Assembly (NCBI GenBank): GCA_045532145.1
Contig: JAZSFJ010000096.1
Location: forward strand, 1-30,459
From: SIG459 sp045532145
GTDB lineage: Bacteria; Bacillota; Clostridia; Oscillospirales; Oscillospiraceae
Length of the DNA: 30,459 nucleotides
Direction: 5' to 3'
This document shows positions 7,793 through 16,045 of the stretch, piece by piece. Below the pieces are notes generated by a model that was given only the letters and a program-made list of their open reading frames with translations, was not told the origin of the DNA and did not search any database. The translations under genes and the position numbers were made by a program. How positions within the stretch are numbered: the stretch's first letter is position 1; the number at the start of each line of letters is the position of its first letter.

Positions 7793-8587
7793 CTATTCAC
7801 TTATCATTTTAAGAATATCGTCGGTATCGCCGCCCATGAACTCAACAATGATGTCCTCGTCACTGCGGCTCATACGAACATGCCCCAGAGAGCAGAGCTC
7901 AAGAATGGATACGAAGGTGGCCACCACCTCGCTTCGGCTGTGGCTCTCGGCGTAGAGACTGGCGAGACTTGCATTGCCCATGGAGCGTAGGCGCTCGATT
8001 ATCTCTCGGCTTTTATCCCGCACGTTATAGACTATGCGCTTGGGAAGTATTCTCCGGCGGATGGGGTTTTCTCCCTCGGCGTCGGCAGCGGTCTTGCCCC
8101 TGCCAAGCACATTGTTCATAGCTCTGAGAAGCTCCCATGGCTCATGGCTGTAGCGGTATTCCTTCAGCCCGCTGATAGGCTCGGGCTCCTTAACGTGGAT
8201 CAATGCGCCCTTTTCCGAGGCCTTCAAGAGCTCGGGGCACATCTCCTTCACGGAGTTATATACATCCTTTGCCCGCAGCTGCTCAAGGGAAGCCATCAGC
8301 AGTTCAAGCTCGCTGACCTCCTCCTCATCGCCGGTGAGGAGCATTTTGGTCTTGATATAGAGAAGATGGGAGGCCATCTGCACAAATTCGCTGGCCACCT
8401 CAAGGTCCATAGCCTTCATCTCCTCAAGATAGGCCAGATACTGCTCAAGAATAAGGGATATCTGGATATCCCGGATCTCTATTCTGTTTTTGGAGAGAAG
8501 CATCAGAATAAGGTTCAGAGGGCCTTCAAAATCGGCCATCTCTTCCTTTGTCTGAATTATGCCTTCAAGATGATATGTGGGTTCCAT
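7793..8587 (-). CDS. scpA: Segregation and condensation protein A (kleisin)
   Basis: The kleisin of the SMC-ScpAB complex, bridging SMC heads and binding the ScpB dimer. The 264-residue protein has the family signature near the N-terminus: FEGPLNLIL-like DFEGPLNLILMLLSKNRIEI, then ISLILEQYLAYLEEM and ASEFVQMASHLLYIKTKMLL. The C-terminal winged helix includes FVSILELCSLGHVRMSRSDEDIIVEF. It begins 13 bases after the site-2 protease gene and ends 12 bases before scpB. The M50 protease-scpA-scpB order is common in Clostridia. Confidence 0.96.
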   Translation of the reverse strand: MEPTYHLEGIIQTKEEMADFEGPLNLILMLLSKNRIEIRDIQISLILEQYLAYLEEMKAMDLEVASEFVQMASHLLYIKTKMLLTGDEEEVSELELLMASLEQLRAKDVYNSVKEMCPELLKASEKGALIHVKEPEPISGLKEYRYSHEPWELLRAMNNVLGRGKTAADAEGENPIRRRILPKRIVYNVRDKSREIIERLRSMGNASLASLYAESHSRSEVVATFVSILELCSLGHVRMSRSDEDIIVEFMGGDTDDILKMISE

Positions 8588-8600
8588 TTATACTGTCCGT

Positions 8601-9290
8601 TCAAAAGATTTTAAGAAAAAGCTCTCCGCCCATTTCAGCCAGGAAAAAGAGCTTGTCATAGAGCCAGAGCGTTGCTGTTGAGAGAGGATTTCCAAGAATG
8701 TCCGTAGCCATAAGGACTATGAGCAGAATCATACCGTAACGCTCATAGCGCATGAGCTTAAAATACTGCCGGGGCTTCAGGAAAGAGAAAAGCACCTTGC
8801 TTCCGTCAAGGGGAGATATGGGCAGGATGTTGAAAATTGCAAGAGCAAGGCTCAGGTAAGAGGTGGTGCCTATGGTGTCCAGCAATATCAGCGCCCATTC
8901 GGTGCCGTTTTCAACCAGAGGGAAATACACAAGGCCGTAGATGATGAGAAGCAGGCAGCCGAGGACAAGGTTGCACATGGGCCCCGCAAGAGCACATATC
9001 GCCATGCCGCGCTTGGGGTTTTTGAAGCGGCGCATATCCACAGGCACGGGCTTTGCCCAGCCAAAGTGGAAAACTATCATCATTATAAGGCCAAAAATGT
9101 CTATATGCTTTATGGGGTTGAGGGTGAGCCTCCCGGCGTCTTTAGCCGTGGTGTCCCCCAGCTTAAGAGCCACAAATCCGTGGCTCAATTCATGGAGAGT
9201 AATGCAGACAAGGGCGGGAATAACGGAGATAAGCATATCTCTCAGTATGGTCCAGTCCAGTCCGTTCCAAAAGGTCAGAAATGTGCTCAA
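8601..9290 (-). CDS. Site-2 protease family membrane metallopeptidase (M50)
   Basis: A 229-residue polytopic protein with the zinc motif HELSH at 33-37 and the second motif NILPISPLDGSKVLF, whose Asp is the third zinc ligand of M50 enzymes. Several membrane segments surround these. Family members cleave membrane-embedded substrates such as anti-sigma factors; no substrate is identifiable here. The start is the TTG at 9290, preceded by GGAGGTG five bases away. An upstream TTG at 9344 coincides with the -35 of the promoter and is not credible. It is the first gene of the operon that continues through scpAB to the pseudouridine synthase. Confidence 0.9.
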   Translation of the reverse strand: MSTFLTFWNGLDWTILRDMLISVIPALVCITLHELSHGFVALKLGDTTAKDAGRLTLNPIKHIDIFGLIMMIVFHFGWAKPVPVDMRRFKNPKRGMAICALAGPMCNLVLGCLLLIIYGLVYFPLVENGTEWALILLDTIGTTSYLSLALAIFNILPISPLDGSKVLFSFLKPRQYFKLMRYERYGMILLIVLMATDILGNPLSTATLWLYDKLFFLAEMGGELFLKIF

Positions 9291-9315
9291 ATTTACACCT
9301 CCACTTTGACACCTT

Positions 9316-9344
9316 ATTATAGCAAAGGAGGGTAGAAAATGCAA
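9316..9344 (-). promoter_or_regulatory. Promoter of the M50-scpAB-gerW operon
   Basis: Minus strand: -35 TTGCAT (9339-9344), 17-base spacer, perfect -10 TATAAT (9316-9321). The predicted start is about 20 bases before the SD of the TTG-initiated protease gene. It is one of four promoters in the window sharing TTGCATTT. Confidence 0.8.
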
Positions 9345-9361
9345 TAGCGGTGAATACGGCG

Positions 9362-9394
9362 AAAAAAACTGAGGGATTGTACCAATCCCTCAGT
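9362..9394 (-). terminator. Intrinsic terminator after the MATE gene
   Basis: A perfect 12-bp stem (9368-9379 with 9383-9394, 3-base loop) ends on the minus strand in a run of seven Ts (9362-9368). It lies 78 bases after the MATE stop codon and separates it from the promoter of the next operon. Confidence 0.8.
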
Positions 9395-9442
9395 CGCTTC
9401 GCTACAACTCCCTTTACACAAGGGAACCTTTAAATCCCACCC
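9368..9442. repeat. Possible dispersed palindromic repeat element (single copy here)
   Basis: The terminator palindrome is followed by TCGCTTCGCTACAACTCCC, a second hairpin (TCCCTT/AAGGGA, 9410-9426) and CCTTTAAATCCCACCCCTC. From general knowledge this resembles small non-coding repeats scattered through gut clostridial genomes. No second copy was noticed in this window, so the assignment is by resemblance only. Confidence 0.35.
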
Positions 9443-9472
9443 CTCAACTAAGCGGTGGACGTATTTTTATAA

Positions 9473-10831
9473 TTACTCAGAAACTTTTATCTCCTTTATC
9501 CACTTCCAGCTGAAATAGCGGACCATGCACACTATACCCTTGAGGGGATATTCCACTCGTAAAATGGCATAGACCCACACAGGGTTCCACCCCAGCACAA
9601 GGCCCGCGACCGCCCCAAGGGGCAGAGAGAGAAACCAGATAAGGCTGCTGTCGGCATACAGGACGAAGCGGCTGTCTCCGCCACCCCGAAGTATGCCCTT
9701 GGAGGACACATAGGCGTTGGTCTGCAGTGGCATAAAAATGCAGTTTACAAGCAGCATACCGCTGCAAAGAGCGAGGGTGTCACCGGAAACATCATAGAAA
9801 TTCAGGTAGGGCTTTTCCAACGCCAGCAAAATGGGTATGAGCACAAGGCCGAAGACTATGCTCAGGAGCATATAGCTGTTGCTCTCCCGCTTGGCCTTGG
9901 CAATATCTCCGGAGCCGATGGTGTTGCCTATTGCGATAGCGGATGCCCCGGCCATGGCCATATTAACAGCGGTGGTCACCTGCACAAGGCTGTTGACTAT
10001 GGCGCAGGATGCGGAAAACTCCTCGCTCATGTGGCCAACTATAACATAGGTAAGAGTTACGCTCAGGCCCAGAAGGGTGTCGCTTATCAGTACGGGCATG
10101 GAGAATTTCACATACTTCTGCCATAGAGCCCCGGCGGGCAGCAGGAAATGGCGCAGACGGAAGCCGAAGCGCTCATCCCGGAACACAAAATAACCGAAGA
10201 CAAAGGCGAACTCAAAGGCACGGGCTATGAGAGTTCCCACGGCTGCGCCCACTATCTCCATTCTCGGCGCTCCGAATTTTCCGAAAATGAAGACCCAGTT
10301 GAAAAAGAGATTCAGCACAAAGGCTATGGCAGAGCCAATGAGGGGTATATTCACCCGTCCTACGCTGCGAAGCAGATAGGTGGCTGTAGAGGAAAGGCCG
10401 GCCATAAGAAACGTCAGGCCGATTATGCGCATATAGCCTGTGCCCACCTCAACCACGGCAGCCTCATTTGTAAATATCCGCATTATTACATGAGGGAAGG
10501 CCACAGAGAGCAATGTAAATACCCCGCAGAAAACAATGGAAACACGCAGGGCTATTGCCGCCACGGTGCGCATGGGCTCAAGCTCTCTCCTGCCCCAGAA
10601 CTGGGAGGACATGACTATGGCCCCGGAGCCCAATCCCATGCAGATAAACTGAAAGAGGGAGTAAAACTGGTTCCCGAAAGCCGCAGCGGCTATCTGAGTC
10701 TCACCGAAGCCGCCTACCATCAGGTTATCCAGAAAGTTTATGCCGATGGTGATAAGCTGCTGGAGCACAACCGGCAGCATAAGCACCAAGGTTTTTTTGA
10801 AAAAGGGTTTTGTCAGTTCAAAATGCTTCAT
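9473..10831 (-). CDS. MATE family efflux transporter
   Basis: A 452-residue multidrug and toxic compound extrusion protein, with about 12 membrane segments in two homologous halves. The N-terminal signature is TLVLMLPVVLQQLITIGINFLDNLMVGGFGETQIAAAAFGNQF, and the second half repeats it as YVKFSMPVLISDTLLGLSVTLTYVIVGHMSEE. Family members exchange cationic compounds for Na+ or H+; the substrate is not predictable. It is a single-gene transcript with its own promoter and terminator. There is no adjacent regulator, so a role in a specific resistance cannot be claimed. Confidence 0.92.
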   Translation of the reverse strand: MKHFELTKPFFKKTLVLMLPVVLQQLITIGINFLDNLMVGGFGETQIAAAAFGNQFYSLFQFICMGLGSGAIVMSSQFWGRRELEPMRTVAAIALRVSIVFCGVFTLLSVAFPHVIMRIFTNEAAVVEVGTGYMRIIGLTFLMAGLSSTATYLLRSVGRVNIPLIGSAIAFVLNLFFNWVFIFGKFGAPRMEIVGAAVGTLIARAFEFAFVFGYFVFRDERFGFRLRHFLLPAGALWQKYVKFSMPVLISDTLLGLSVTLTYVIVGHMSEEFSASCAIVNSLVQVTTAVNMAMAGASAIAIGNTIGSGDIAKAKRESNSYMLLSIVFGLVLIPILLALEKPYLNFYDVSGDTLALCSGMLLVNCIFMPLQTNAYVSSKGILRGGGDSRFVLYADSSLIWFLSLPLGAVAGLVLGWNPVWVYAILRVEYPLKGIVCMVRYFSWKWIKEIKVSE

Positions 10832-10863
10832 GGTTTACCACGCTTTTTGTAGTTATTGAATGT

Positions 10864-10892
10864 ATGATACTACAGTAAAAAGAGCATTTCAA
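10864..10892 (-). promoter_or_regulatory. Predicted promoter of the MATE gene
   Basis: Minus strand: -35 TTGAAA (10887-10892), 17-base spacer, -10 TATCAT (10864-10869), about 33 bases before the ATG. It lies between that gene and the engB terminator. Confidence 0.65.
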
Positions 10893-10907
10893 CAGGAGCA
10901 TCAAAGG

Positions 10908-10943
10908 AAAAAAGGTGCGTCACAGTTTGTGACTCACCTTTTT
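10908..10943. terminator. Intrinsic terminator after engB
   Basis: A 16-bp stem with one mismatch (10909-10924 with 10928-10943, loop GTT), flanked by A-run and T-run on either side, works in the minus direction just after the engB stop at 10949. The symmetry would let it act in both directions. Confidence 0.8.
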
Positions 10944-10948
10944 AACTG

Positions 10949-11533
10949 TTATTTGCAATATTCCATTATCTTGCCCAGGAGCTCGTCTCTGCCGTTGCCC
11001 TTTTCTGCGGAGAAGGGAATCACAGGGACATTTTCCTCAAGCTCAAGGGTTTCACGGATGCGCTGGATATTTGGCTCTATCTCGCTCTTTTTAAGCTTAT
11101 CAATCTTATTTGCCACGATGACCAGATTGCAGCCGGTGGATTTGAACCAGCCTGCCATGGTGCAGTCGTCGGCGGTGGGCTTATGGCGGGAGTCCACTAT
11201 CATGACACCCAGAGTGATAAGCTCAGGCTCTTCAAAGAAACGTTCCATGAGAGCTCCCCAGCGGTCACGCTCGTCCTTGCTGACCTTGGCGTAGCCGTAG
11301 CCGGGCAGGTCAACGAAGTAGGCGGTCTTATCGATGAGGAAATAGTTCACATGGATGGTCTTGCCGGGCTGAGCACCCACGCGGGCAAAATTTTTGCGGT
11401 TTAAGAGCTTATTGATAACGGAGGACTTGCCCACGTTACTCTTGCCGGAAAAGACTATGGTGGGTCTGCCGTCCCGAATGAAGCCGGAAGCGGAGGCGGC
11501 GGACTTTATAAATTCCACATTATGCAAGTTCAT
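10949..11533 (-). CDS. engB: Ribosome biogenesis GTP-binding protein EngB/YsxC
   Basis: An essential TRAFAC GTPase that helps assemble the 50S subunit. The 194 residues carry G1 GKSNVGKSS (30-38), G3 DLPGYGYAKVS and G4 NKIDK. An N-terminal EFIKSAAS segment is typical of the family. The SD AGGTG precedes the ATG, 10 bases after the lon stop. It closes the tig-clpP-clpX-lon-engB cluster, whose lon-engB ending is widespread in Bacillota. A strong terminator follows. Confidence 0.96.
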   Translation of the reverse strand: MNLHNVEFIKSAASASGFIRDGRPTIVFSGKSNVGKSSVINKLLNRKNFARVGAQPGKTIHVNYFLIDKTAYFVDLPGYGYAKVSKDERDRWGALMERFFEEPELITLGVMIVDSRHKPTADDCTMAGWFKSTGCNLVIVANKIDKLKKSEIEPNIQRIRETLELEENVPVIPFSAEKGNGRDELLGKIMEYCK

Positions 11534-11543
11534 ACACTTTCAC

Positions 11544-13970
11544 CTACTGTCTGATACTGCGGCGCTGGCTCTCCCCTGCCTCGGGGATGGGCATGGCGGG
11601 ACTTTCGTTTTCCTCCGAAGACACAGTCTTTGCCTCAGAGCGAACAAGGGCGGTATCCAGAATCTTGTCCACATGGTCGGTAGTTATAAAGTTCAGCGCG
11701 GCACGGACGGACTGATCGATCTCCTGCAGATCCTTTTCGTTATCGGCGGGGATTATCACAGTATGGATACCGGTGCGCAGGGCGGCCATGGTCTTTTCCT
11801 TCAGTCCGCCTATGGCCATCACACGGCCACGGAGGCTTATCTCGCCGGTCATGGCTATGTCGCGGCGGACGGGAGCTCCGGTGAGGGCAGAAATGAGGGC
11901 TATGGTGATGGTTATACCGGCGGAGGGGCCATCCTTGGGGACTGCGCCCTCGGGGAAGTGGATATGGATATCCTTGTTCTTATAAAAATCGGGATCAATG
12001 CCCAGAACAGAAGCTCTGCTGCGGATATAGCTGACGGCGGCCCTGGCACTCTCCTGCATCACCTGACCGATGTTACCGGTGAGCTCCAGTTTGCCGGTGC
12101 CATCCAGAACAGCGGCTTCAACGTCCAGCACCTCGCCGCCCACTGCGGTCCATGCAAGGCCGCGGACGAGACCAACCTCGTCTCTGGAATAGACCTTATC
12201 GGCCTTATATCTGGGTGCGCCAAGATAATCTTCAAGCATACCGGACTTGAGATTCAGGCTCTTGCGCTTACCCTCAGCAATAAACCGGGCTGCCTTGCGG
12301 CATACGGCAGCAATCTGGCGTTCCAAAACACGAACGCCGGACTCACGGGTGTAGTCCGCGATTATCTCGCGGATAGCGTCGTCGCTGAGTTTGAGGCTGC
12401 GGCCGTTGAGACCATGCTTTTTCCTCTGCTTGGGGAGAAGATGGTCACGGGCAATGGAGAGCTTCTCTTCGTCGGTATAGCTGCTAAGCTCGATTACCTC
12501 CATGCGGTCCAGAAGTGCTCTGGGAATGGTGGAGGTGGTATTGGCGGTGGTGATGAAGAATACCTCGCCAAGGTCAACGGGTATCTCAAGGAAGTTATCT
12601 CTGAAAGAGCCGTTCTGCTCTCCGTCCAGAGCCTCAAGAAGTGCAGCGGAGGGGTCTCCCTTGTAGTCGCTGCCCAGCTTGTCTATTTCGTCGAGAACCA
12701 TGACAGGATTCATGCTCTTTGCCTGCTGCAGACCGGAGATTATACGTCCGGGCATGGATCCAACATAGGTCTTTCTGTGTCCTCTTATCTCGGCCTCGTC
12801 ATGGACGCCGCCAAGGGATATACGGGCCAGCTTGCGGTTGGTGGCTCTGGCAATGGACATGGCAATACTGGTCTTGCCCACGCCGGGAGGGCCAACAAGG
12901 CAGAGTACACTGCCCTTGAGATTGGGAGCCAGCTGGCGAACAGCCAGATACTCAATGATACGGTCTTTCACCTTCTCAAGGCCGAAGTGGTCCTCGTCAA
13001 GGCATTTCTTTGCCTTTTCAATGTCGGTGGTGTCCTCGGTGCGGCTGTTCCAGGGCATTTCGAGGCAGACGTCCAGATAAGTGCGAAGCACTGCGCCCTC
13101 GCTGCTGCCGAAGGGCTGCTTGGCGAGACGGCTCAGCTCCTTCAGGAGCTTTTCTTCGGTCTCCCTGGGAAGATGGAGGGCGAGAATTTTCTCTCTGTAC
13201 TCCCCTATCTCATCGCCGGAATCATCGTAGCTTTCGCCGCCCAGCTCACGCTGGATAACCTTCATCTGCTCACGGAGATAATAATCCCGCTGAGCACGGT
13301 TCATCTCCTCCTTGGTGACTTCCTCAATGCTCTTTTCAAGGCTGATGACATTTATCTCACGATTGAGAATTTTAATCAGCTTATCAAGACGGCGGAGAGG
13401 ACTCAGCTCCTCAAGTATCTGCTGTTTATCCATATGCTTGAGGAAAACGTTCTGGGCCACATAATCGGCCACATAGCCGGGCTCAGTGTTATCCGCAATG
13501 TTGAGGAAGGTTTCGGGAGCCACAGTTCCGGTGAGCTCGCAGTATTCGTCAAAGAGGTTTATGCAGCTTCTGACGGTGGCTTCCACCTTGGGGGTATAGG
13601 CGGGGCTCTCCCCCTCCTTCACCCGCATAACGCTGGCATAATAGCAGGGCTTGCTCTCCTCTATCTTGATAACCCGGGCGCGGTGTTTTCCTTCCACCAT
13701 CACCTTGACGATATTGCTTCCGGGAATCTTCAGCACCTGATGAATGGTGCAGACAGTGCCCACCTCGAAAAGGTCGTCGGCATGGGGCAGAGCGGTGGCT
13801 ATGTCCTTCTGTGTAAGCAGGAAAATCTCCTGCTCAGAGCCTATGGCCGCGTTGAGAGCAGCAACGGACATGGGGCGCTCCACGTCAAAGTTAACTATCA
13901 TGCCGGGGAAAACTGTAATACCGCGCAGAGGCAGCAGAGGCAGCTTGCTTACCAAATTTTTATAATCCAA
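11544..13970 (-). CDS. lon: ATP-dependent protease Lon (LonA)
   Basis: A cytosolic AAA+ serine protease for damaged and regulatory proteins; 808 residues from the chosen start. The order is an N-terminal LON substrate domain (~10-200), a helical linker, AAA+ with Walker A GPPGVGKT (~360-367) and Walker B VMVLDEID, then the Lon proteolytic domain with catalytic Ser683 in KDGPSAG and Lys726 in GGLKEK. I chose TTG at 13970 because AAGGAGGAA lies six bases before it; a TTG 18 bases upstream would bury that SD. A terminator-like hairpin ends about 30 bases upstream, leaving no room for a promoter between, so lon depends on readthrough from clpX or a promoter inside clpX. Confidence 0.96.
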   Translation of the reverse strand: MDYKNLVSKLPLLPLRGITVFPGMIVNFDVERPMSVAALNAAIGSEQEIFLLTQKDIATALPHADDLFEVGTVCTIHQVLKIPGSNIVKVMVEGKHRARVIKIEESKPCYYASVMRVKEGESPAYTPKVEATVRSCINLFDEYCELTGTVAPETFLNIADNTEPGYVADYVAQNVFLKHMDKQQILEELSPLRRLDKLIKILNREINVISLEKSIEEVTKEEMNRAQRDYYLREQMKVIQRELGGESYDDSGDEIGEYREKILALHLPRETEEKLLKELSRLAKQPFGSSEGAVLRTYLDVCLEMPWNSRTEDTTDIEKAKKCLDEDHFGLEKVKDRIIEYLAVRQLAPNLKGSVLCLVGPPGVGKTSIAMSIARATNRKLARISLGGVHDEAEIRGHRKTYVGSMPGRIISGLQQAKSMNPVMVLDEIDKLGSDYKGDPSAALLEALDGEQNGSFRDNFLEIPVDLGEVFFITTANTTSTIPRALLDRMEVIELSSYTDEEKLSIARDHLLPKQRKKHGLNGRSLKLSDDAIREIIADYTRESGVRVLERQIAAVCRKAARFIAEGKRKSLNLKSGMLEDYLGAPRYKADKVYSRDEVGLVRGLAWTAVGGEVLDVEAAVLDGTGKLELTGNIGQVMQESARAAVSYIRSRASVLGIDPDFYKNKDIHIHFPEGAVPKDGPSAGITITIALISALTGAPVRRDIAMTGEISLRGRVMAIGGLKEKTMAALRTGIHTVIIPADNEKDLQEIDQSVRAALNFITTDHVDKILDTALVRSEAKTVSSEENESPAMPIPEAGESQRRSIRQ

Positions 13971-14000
13971 TGAAAATTCCTCCTTCAATGAGGGATATGT

Positions 14001-14032
14001 AAAAAAGGCGAAGCGTTTCTCCGCTCCGCCTT
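14001..14032 (-). terminator. Terminator or attenuator between clpX and lon
   Basis: An 11-bp stem with one mismatch (14005-14015 with 14022-14032, 6-base loop) runs into TTTTTT on the minus strand. Its 3' edge is about 15-20 bases before the lon SD. Either it attenuates clpX-lon readthrough or it marks the end of clpX messages. Confidence 0.65.
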
Positions 14033-14038
14033 GAACGC

Positions 14039-15292
14039 TTATGCGGTTTTTCTGATTATTTCGGGATCAGAACCCTTTCTTACGCAGTCGGCAGTTATAC
14101 GCACCTGGGCGATACTTTCATCAGAGGGAACCTCAAACATGACCTTGGTCATGATGCCCTCCATAACGCTTCTCAGGCCTCGTGCGCCTATCTCCTTCTC
14201 GATGGCCTTGTCGGCAATGGCTCCCAGAGCCTCCTCGTCGAAGATAAGCTCCACATCATCCATAGCCATCAGGGCCTTATACTGGCGGGTGAGAGCGTTT
14301 CTGGGCTCTGTGAGTATGCGGATGAGGTCCTCCCGGCTGAGAGAGTTCAGGGGAGTTACCACAGGCAGACGGCCTATGAGTTCAGGGATAATGCCAAAAC
14401 GGAGGAGGTCCTGCTGCTGGATATGCTGCAGGGTTTCGCCCACGTTTCTCTCCTTGCTGCTCTTTATATCCGCGCCGAAGCCCATGCTCTTCTTATCAAG
14501 GCGCTGCTCGATTATCTTCTCGATACCGTCAAAGGCGCCGCCGCAGATGAACATAATGTTGCTGGTATCCACGGAGATAAACTCCTGCTGGGGATGCTTT
14601 CTGCCACCCTGGGGAGGCACATTGGCAACGGTGCCCTCAAGAATCTTCAAAAGAGCCTGCTGCACACCCTCGCCGGATACATCACGGGTGATGGAGGTGT
14701 TCTCGCTCTTGCGGGAGATTTTATCCATCTCATCGATGTAGATGATGCCGTGCTGGGCCCGTTCCACATCAAAGTCGGCAGCCTGGAGCAGACGGAGCAG
14801 AATATTCTCAACATCCTCGCCCACGTAGCCCGCCTCTGTGAGAGTGGTGGCATCGGCTATGGCAAAGGGCACATCCAGCATCTTTGCCATAGTCTGGGCA
14901 AAGAGAGTCTTGCCGCTGCCGGTGGGGCCAACAAGGAGAATATTGCTCTTCTGGAGCTCAACATCACTGTCCTCGCAGCCGTGAAGTATGCGCTTATAGT
15001 GGTTATAGACCGCCACACTCAGGGCGATCTTGGCCTTATCCTGGCCGATTATATAGTCGTCGAGGGCGGCTTTTATCTCAGTGGGCTTGGGCAGCTCGCC
15101 CAGCTCCGGAACGTCGGACTGGCAGCCGCTTTCATAGCCGCTTTCCCCGAAATCGTAGTTTTCGTCAATAATGCCCATGCAAAGGCGAACGCACTCATCG
15201 CATATATAGCTGCCGTTTCCGGCAATCATGCGTTCCACCTGTTCCTGCGGCCTGCCGCAGAAGGAGCATCTTATGATGTCATTTTTGGCCAT
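14039..15292 (-). CDS. clpX: ATP-dependent Clp protease ATP-binding subunit ClpX
   Basis: The AAA+ unfoldase that feeds ClpP. The 417 residues start with a treble-clef zinc finger, C9-C12 and C31-C34, which binds adaptors and substrates. Walker A GPTGSGKT is at 122-129, followed by the pore-1 loop GYVGED, Walker B IIYIDEMDKI, the RKH pore loop (GGRKHPQQ) and the ClpP-docking IGF-type loop in the IGRLPVV region. It follows clpP after 99 bases that hold two hairpins. The SD AGGAGAG precedes the ATG. It is downstream of tig and clpP and upstream of lon, a standard Clostridia order. Confidence 0.97.
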   Translation of the reverse strand: MAKNDIIRCSFCGRPQEQVERMIAGNGSYICDECVRLCMGIIDENYDFGESGYESGCQSDVPELGELPKPTEIKAALDDYIIGQDKAKIALSVAVYNHYKRILHGCEDSDVELQKSNILLVGPTGSGKTLFAQTMAKMLDVPFAIADATTLTEAGYVGEDVENILLRLLQAADFDVERAQHGIIYIDEMDKISRKSENTSITRDVSGEGVQQALLKILEGTVANVPPQGGRKHPQQEFISVDTSNIMFICGGAFDGIEKIIEQRLDKKSMGFGADIKSSKERNVGETLQHIQQQDLLRFGIIPELIGRLPVVTPLNSLSREDLIRILTEPRNALTRQYKALMAMDDVELIFDEEALGAIADKAIEKEIGARGLRSVMEGIMTKVMFEVPSDESIAQVRITADCVRKGSDPEIIRKTA

Positions 15293-15321
15293 TTGAGCTC
15301 TCCTAAAAGGGGAAAATTGAC

Positions 15322-15380
15322 TTTGGGGAAATTTGCCCCAAAAATACGTATTGGGGGGTATTGAAAAATACCCCCTAATA
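15322..15380 (-). terminator. Two hairpins between clpP and clpX, one terminator-like
   Basis: Leaving clpP, the minus-strand transcript first meets a 14-bp stem with one mismatch (15349-15362 with 15367-15380, 4-base loop), followed by TATTTTT. It then meets a perfect 7-bp GC stem (15322-15328 with 15336-15342). No clear promoter lies between them and clpX. A partial terminator or an mRNA processing or stability element is the likely role. Confidence 0.5.
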
Positions 15381-15391
15381 CTTAGCGAAGT

Positions 15392-15973
15392 TTATCTTTT
15401 GGAAATGACCTTGTCTATAAGGCCGTATTCAAGAGCCTGCTGTGCGGTCATGAAATTATCACGCTCGCAGTCGGCAGTTACCTGCTCCACGCTCTTGCCG
15501 CAGTTTTCAGCCATTATGCGGTTCATGCGCTCCTTGATGGTCTCCAGTCTCTTGAGATGGATGGCCATATCGGTTACCTGTCCCTGAGTGCCGGCGGAGG
15601 GCTGGTGGATCATGATCTCCGCATTGGGCAGAGCTATGCGCTTGCCCTTGGCTCCTGCAGAGAGCAGGAAGGCACCCATGGATGCAGCCATGCCCACACA
15701 GATGGTGGAAACATCACACTTGATGTACTGCATGGTGTCGTAAATAGCCATGCCGTCAGTGACGGAGCCGCCGGGGCTGTTTATATAGAACTGTATGTCC
15801 TTGTCGGGGTCCTGAGCCTCAAGGAAGAGGAGCTGGGCCACGATGAGGCTTGCGGTGGTGGAGTTGACTTCCTCGGAGAGCATGATTATGCGGTCGTCGA
15901 GAAGTCTGGAAAAAATGTCATAAGAGCGCTCCCCGCGGGAGGTCTGCTCAACAACATAGGGAATAAAGCTCAT
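15392..15973 (-). CDS. clpP: ATP-dependent Clp protease proteolytic subunit ClpP
   Basis: Tetradecameric serine protease core that degrades substrates unfolded by ClpX. The 193 residues match the normal length. The catalytic triad is visible as S98 (GMAASMG), H123 (MIHQP) and D172 (ERDNFM). The N-terminus MSFIPYVVEQTSRGERSYDI is the usual processed-propeptide and axial-loop region. The SD GGAGAG precedes the ATG. It lies 72 bases after tig and probably shares its promoter. Confidence 0.97.
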   Translation of the reverse strand: MSFIPYVVEQTSRGERSYDIFSRLLDDRIIMLSEEVNSTTASLIVAQLLFLEAQDPDKDIQFYINSPGGSVTDGMAIYDTMQYIKCDVSTICVGMAASMGAFLLSAGAKGKRIALPNAEIMIHQPSAGTQGQVTDMAIHLKRLETIKERMNRIMAENCGKSVEQVTADCERDNFMTAQQALEYGLIDKVISKR

Positions 15974-16045
15974 GATTATTAACTCTCCTTTATTGAAATG
16001 GTGTTTTCAGCCTATCCAAGAGAGCATATCCTTTTCTTTTCTCTG

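Noticed and set aside
9291..9344. Upstream extension of the first M50 protease to a TTG at 9344
   Set aside because: That codon overlaps the predicted -35 and the extension covers the -10, whereas TTG 9290 has a near-perfect SD.
11394..13973. Very long open reading frame (859 codons) on the plus strand opposite lon
   Set aside because: It is antisense to a fully conserved Lon and its translation shows no family motifs. Long antisense frames arise here from the codon bias of the real gene.
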